DNA from: Burkholderiales bacterium PBB2
Lineage (GTDB): Bacteria > Pseudomonadota > Gammaproteobacteria > Burkholderiales > Burkholderiaceae_C
Length of the DNA: 64,000 nucleotides
NCBI GenBank assembly: GCA_002255955.1
Contig: NKIM01000023.1
Location: 1-64,000, forward strand
Direction of reading: 5' to 3'
The notes beneath the pieces are model-generated. The model had not been told where the DNA came from and searched no databases. It was given only the letters and a program-made list of their open reading frames with translations. Both the position numbers and the translations under genes were made by a program. Every line of letters starts with the position of its first letter. The stretch's first letter is position 1. This document shows positions 61,195 through 64,000 of this stretch, piece by piece.

Positions 61195-62113
61195 TCAGCT
61201 GAGCCTGGCCGACTTGCGCGCCGCGCTGGCGGGTGATGGCCTGCGCATCGCCACCGGCCCATTTCATTGCCGCCTGCAGTCCAACCTGCCTGAGATCGCA
61301 TCCGAGCTGGCCCAAAGTTATGCCCACCACCGCGTGTTGGGAGCCGACGATTTCATCGACTTTCATGTCGCCGTGACGTCCAGCCGTGGCCTGCGGCGCT
61401 GGATTCGGCCGCAAGCCCTCTTCACCGTCGATGGGGTCGAGCCCTTCACCCCACTGCCGCGCGAGCAGGCGGTGGCCATGGTCGAGTGGGGTCTGAACTG
61501 GTGCATCACGGCCTACAGCAACCATGTGCTGATCCTGCATGCGGCGGCCGTGGCGCGCGACGGGCGCACCGTCATCCTGCCGGCGCCACCGGGTTCGGGC
61601 AAAAGCACCTTGTGCGCGGCCCTGGTGCAGCGCGGCTGGCGCCTGCTCTCTGATGAGTTGGCCATCATCCGCCTCGACTCGGGGGCCATGTTGGGTATGG
61701 CGCGGCCGGTCAACTTGAAGAATGCCTCGATCGGCGTGATCCAGCGCTTCGCACCGCAGGCCCGCTTCACCGCGCCGGTCCATGACACGACCAAGGGCAC
61801 GGTCGCTTTGATGGCGGCACCGCAAGCCAGCGTCGAGGCGGTGGATGAGCCGGCCTGGCCAGCCTGGATGGTGCTGCCGCGCTACCGCGCCGGGGCGGCC
61901 ACCCGACTCACCCCCATGCCCCGTGGCGAGGCTTTCATGAAGATCGCCGACAACGCGATGAACTATCACATCCTCGCCGCCGAAGGCTTCCGTGCCGTGG
62001 GCGATCTGGTGGACCGTTGTCAGCATTTCAGCTTCGAGTACAGCGATCTGGAAGAGGCCATGCAGGTCTTCGATCAACTGGCTGCATCTCCCGTGGCGGC
62101 CCCCGGTGTCTGA
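61184..62113 (+). CDS. HprK-related kinase A
   Basis: A 309-residue protein related to the C-terminal kinase domain of HPr kinase/phosphorylase. The P-loop is APPGSGKST (Lys140). His119 in LILHAAAVARDG and the acidic pair in LLSDELAII correspond to conserved HprK positions. HprK itself phosphorylates a serine of HPr; relatives in lasso peptide clusters phosphorylate peptides. I start at the GTG at 61184, which overlaps the PqqD gene by 11 bases; a GTG at 61175 is also possible. No HPr or PTS gene is nearby, so the target is probably the cassette's own peptide or protein. Confidence 0.88.
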   Translation: MRVDQLSLADLRAALAGDGLRIATGPFHCRLQSNLPEIASELAQSYAHHRVLGADDFIDFHVAVTSSRGLRRWIRPQALFTVDGVEPFTPLPREQAVAMVEWGLNWCITAYSNHVLILHAAAVARDGRTVILPAPPGSGKSTLCAALVQRGWRLLSDELAIIRLDSGAMLGMARPVNLKNASIGVIQRFAPQARFTAPVHDTTKGTVALMAAPQASVEAVDEPAWPAWMVLPRYRAGAATRLTPMPRGEAFMKIADNAMNYHILAAEGFRAVGDLVDRCQHFSFEYSDLEEAMQVFDQLAASPVAAPGV

Positions 62114-62120
62114 GCCCGCC

Positions 62121-63218
62121 ATGAGCCTCTTGCAAGACATCCTGCGGGAGCCGCGTCGCATCGCCGGCCTGTGCTTGCGGGACTGGGATGTGCTGGTGCG
62201 CCAGGCCCGCCATGCCAATCTGCTCGGCCGCTTGTACCGGCGTCTGGAGGCGGCTGAACTGCTGCCTCAGGTGCCCGAACAGCCGTGCAATCACATGCGC
62301 TCTGCGGCGGTCATGGCCGAGCGTCAGCACATGCTGGTTCGCCACGAAACCCGTTTTCTGCGCGACACCCTGGCCGGCCTCGGCCTGCCGCTGATCCTGC
62401 TCAAAGGCGCCGCCTATGTCGTGGCTGGGCTGCCAGCGGCCCAAGGCCGTGTGTTCGCCGACATGGACATTCTGGTGCCGCGCGAGCGCATCGGCGAGGT
62501 GGAGTCGGCGCTGATCTTGACCGGCTGGATCGGCGAGAAGCTGGATGCCTACGATCAGCGCTACTACCGCGAATGGATGCATGAGCTGCCGGCCATGCAG
62601 CAAATGCACCGCGGCACGGCGCTCGATGTGCACCACACCATCCTGCCGCCCACCGCCCGGCTCAAGCCCGATGCCCAGGCCCTGATCCGCGACAGCGTGG
62701 AGCTGGCGGGCTGGCCCGGCGTGCGCACGCTGCAGCCCACCGACATGGTGCTGCACAGTGCCTGCCACCTCTTCCACGAGGGCGAGTCCGACAACCTGCT
62801 GCGCGATCTCAGCGACCTGGATCTGCTGCTGCGCCATTTCTCGGCCGATCCGCAGTTCTGGGAGGCCTTGGTGGCTCGTGCCGCCGCCATGGATTTGCAA
62901 GGGCCGCTGCGCCTGGCCCTGCGCTATCTCGTGCAGGTGCTGGCCTGCCCGGTGCCCGAAGCGGCGCTGCGTGCCCTGCGGGCCGATCGCAGCAAGGGTC
63001 TGGCCGAGCATGCGCTGGATTTCATCTACCGCCGAACCCTGCGCCCGCAGCACGCCAGCACCCGCGATTGGGCCACGCCGCTGTGCCGCAAGGCGCTCTA
63101 CATCCGCGGCCACTGGCTGCGCATGCCGCCGCATCTGCTCTTCGTCCACCTGGCACGCAAGGCCTGGAAAGGGCCGACCACGGTGTCGGCCTCGGTGTTG
63201 CAAAAAGACCCGCGTTGA
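62121..63218 (+). CDS. nucleotidyltransferase family protein of the HPr-rel-A cassette
   Basis: A 365-residue protein of the nucleotidyltransferase-like fold (NTP_transf_5 type). The core is LPLILLKGAAYVVAG followed by GRVFADMDILVPRERIGEVE, with Asp114 and Asp116 as the probable metal-binding pair. Later segments LDVHHTILPP and LSDLDLLLRH also fit the family. It starts 7 bases after the kinase gene, so the four genes 60256-63218 form one transcription unit. In lasso peptide clusters similar enzymes occur beside HprK-like kinases. The donor nucleotide and acceptor are unknown. Confidence 0.87.
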   Translation: MSLLQDILREPRRIAGLCLRDWDVLVRQARHANLLGRLYRRLEAAELLPQVPEQPCNHMRSAAVMAERQHMLVRHETRFLRDTLAGLGLPLILLKGAAYVVAGLPAAQGRVFADMDILVPRERIGEVESALILTGWIGEKLDAYDQRYYREWMHELPAMQQMHRGTALDVHHTILPPTARLKPDAQALIRDSVELAGWPGVRTLQPTDMVLHSACHLFHEGESDNLLRDLSDLDLLLRHFSADPQFWEALVARAAAMDLQGPLRLALRYLVQVLACPVPEAALRALRADRSKGLAEHALDFIYRRTLRPQHASTRDWATPLCRKALYIRGHWLRMPPHLLFVHLARKAWKGPTTVSASVLQKDPR

Positions 63219-63230
63219 ACGTGAGGCCGA

Positions 63231-63416
63231 GTGGCCGAAGGAACGGTTAGCGGAGTGGTCGAAGGAGCTGTCGAAAAAGCGGCCGGCTCAGCAGCCCGCT
63301 CAGCAGCCCGCTCAGCGGCCCGCTCAGCGGCCCAGGCACGCGAACCTCGCGTGTGCGCCCGAGTTGCCGCTGTCACAGGCCGCGCCGCCCCATGCTTTAT
63401 GCTCCCGGCCCTATGA
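63231..63416 (+). CDS. possible small alanine-rich protein overlapping pssA
   Basis: A 61-residue reading frame from a GTG with GAGG four bases upstream. It encodes a repetitive alanine/serine/arginine stretch (AAGSAARSAARSAARSAAQ) from a 12-base tandem repeat, then a short cysteine-containing tail. Its stop TGA overlaps the pssA start codon as ATGA, the usual sign of translational coupling. Low-complexity GC-rich DNA can do this by chance, so confidence is low. Confidence 0.25.
   Translation: MAEGTVSGVVEGAVEKAAGSAARSAARSAARSAAQAREPRVCARVAAVTGRAAPCFMLPAL
63286..63333 (+). repeat. four tandem 12-base repeats
   Basis: GCTCAGCAGCCC occurs twice, then GCTCAGCGGCCC twice, head to tail without gaps. 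The A-to-G change divides the array into two pairs. The unit length keeps any reading frame intact. Confidence 0.9.
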
Positions 63417-64000
63417 ATCGACCCAAACCTTTCGCCATGATCCGCGAGTTTCACCTCGCCGACTGGTTCACCCTGGCCAATGCCTTCGCCGGCATGGGCG
63501 CGCTATTCGCGGTGATGAGCTATTTGCAGACCGGTGCGGTCGTGCACATCTTTTATGCCTGCGCCCTGATTCCCATCGCCCTGGTGTTTGATGTGCTGGA
63601 CGGCCGCGTGGCGCGCTGGCGCCAGCAGACCTCGGCCATGGGCCGCGAGCTGGACTCCCTGGCCGACATCATCTCCTTCGGTGTGGCTCCTGCCGCCATC
63701 GCCTATGGCTGCGGCATGCAAGGCCTGTACGACCGCGTCGTGCTGGTGTTTTTCGTCGCCTGCGGCGTCTCGCGCCTGGCGCGCTTCAACATCACGGCCG
63801 AGGCGCTGAGCGAAGGTGGTGACAAGGTCAAGTACTTTGAAGGCACGCCCATCCCGACCTCCCTGGTGCTGGTGATGGTGCTGGCCGCCGCCGCCGCGCA
63901 AGGTGCCATCGGTGAGCAGCTGTGGCTGGGTCGTCTGGAATTGGGCGGCTTCTACCTGCACCCGCTGGTGTTGATCTATGCCGTGTCGGGCTCGCTGATG
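63413..64000 (+). CDS. pssA: CDP-diacylglycerol-serine O-phosphatidyltransferase (3' end outside window)
   Basis: The first 196 codons of an inner-membrane enzyme that makes phosphatidylserine from CDP-diacylglycerol and serine. The CDP-alcohol phosphatidyltransferase motif is complete: DVLDGRVARW, then GRELDSLAD. About six membrane helices start at HLADWFTLANAFAGMG. The start is uncertain: ATG at 63413, with in-frame ATGs at 63392 and 63437; none has a good ribosome-binding site. A TATGCT hexamer (63398-63403) lies only about ten bases before the ATG, so a nearly leaderless mRNA is possible. The gene continues past the window. Confidence 0.92.
   Translation, partial: MNRPKPFAMIREFHLADWFTLANAFAGMGALFAVMSYLQTGAVVHIFYACALIPIALVFDVLDGRVARWRQQTSAMGRELDSLADIISFGVAPAAIAYGCGMQGLYDRVVLVFFVACGVSRLARFNITAEALSEGGDKVKYFEGTPIPTSLVLVMVLAAAAAQGAIGEQLWLGRLELGGFYLHPLVLIYAVSGSLM

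Overview
The window is very GC-rich DNA in which almost every frame is open. Its gene content points to a betaproteobacterium of the Burkholderiales, near the Roseateles/Leptothrix/Rubrivivax group. The reasons are two PEP-CTERM proteins, many exported peptidases, a PlpD-type patatin, an HPr-rel-A cassette and the style of the two-component genes. The genus is an inference from gene content. I saw no rRNA, tRNA, insertion sequence, prophage or CRISPR array.

Layout. 1-429 has no gene but carries two inverted copies of a structured repeat. 430-7241 holds an S9 peptidase, a lipoprotein alpha/beta hydrolase, a glutathione S-transferase, an unrecognised membrane protein, and a VOC-DinB pair. 7549-10514 is a pair of exported M16 peptidases. 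A yybP-ykoY (manganese) riboswitch at about 10549-10692 precedes a GDT1/TMEM165-type cation transporter. 11486-15856 is a response regulator followed by a large hybrid histidine kinase. glpK and glpD diverge at 15890-19027. 19038-23119 holds two PEP-CTERM proteins around a secreted PHP-type metallohydrolase. 23753-27894 holds an ABC-2 exporter (ATPase and permease) and a membrane-anchored ClpP/crotonase-like protein.

28212-33467 holds an M61 peptidase, an S41 peptidase and a CoA-transferase. 33492-37831 holds small exported proteins and a multidomain M14 carboxypeptidase. 37997-43745 holds an epimerase-like protein, a lipoprotein, a patatin/outer-membrane fusion and an RDD protein. 43750-47529 holds an orphan protein, a Ser/Thr kinase with a helical/TPR-like tail, and the ECF sigma factor that kinase probably controls. 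47775-56189 holds a degenerate GGDEF protein, a 1344-residue propeller histidine kinase, a PafA-like phosphatase and an ABC exporter. 56255-59907 holds a diguanylate cyclase, a DUF2807 protein, a YpfJ-type metalloprotease and a solute-binding protein. 60256-63218 is an HPr-rel-A cassette (Tat-signal protein, PqqD-like chaperone, HprK-related kinase, nucleotidyltransferase). The window ends inside pssA.

The genes fall into three broad roles. One is degradation of external protein and phosphate esters (S9, M16, M61, S41, M14, PafA, patatin). One is signalling (two histidine kinases, a Ser/Thr kinase with an ECF sigma factor, diguanylate cyclase). The third is envelope or peptide modification. 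The most promising poorly described items are the structured repeat pair at 16-270, the HPr-rel-A cassette with its candidate substrate, and the predicted phospho-threonine switch in the ECF sigma factor.
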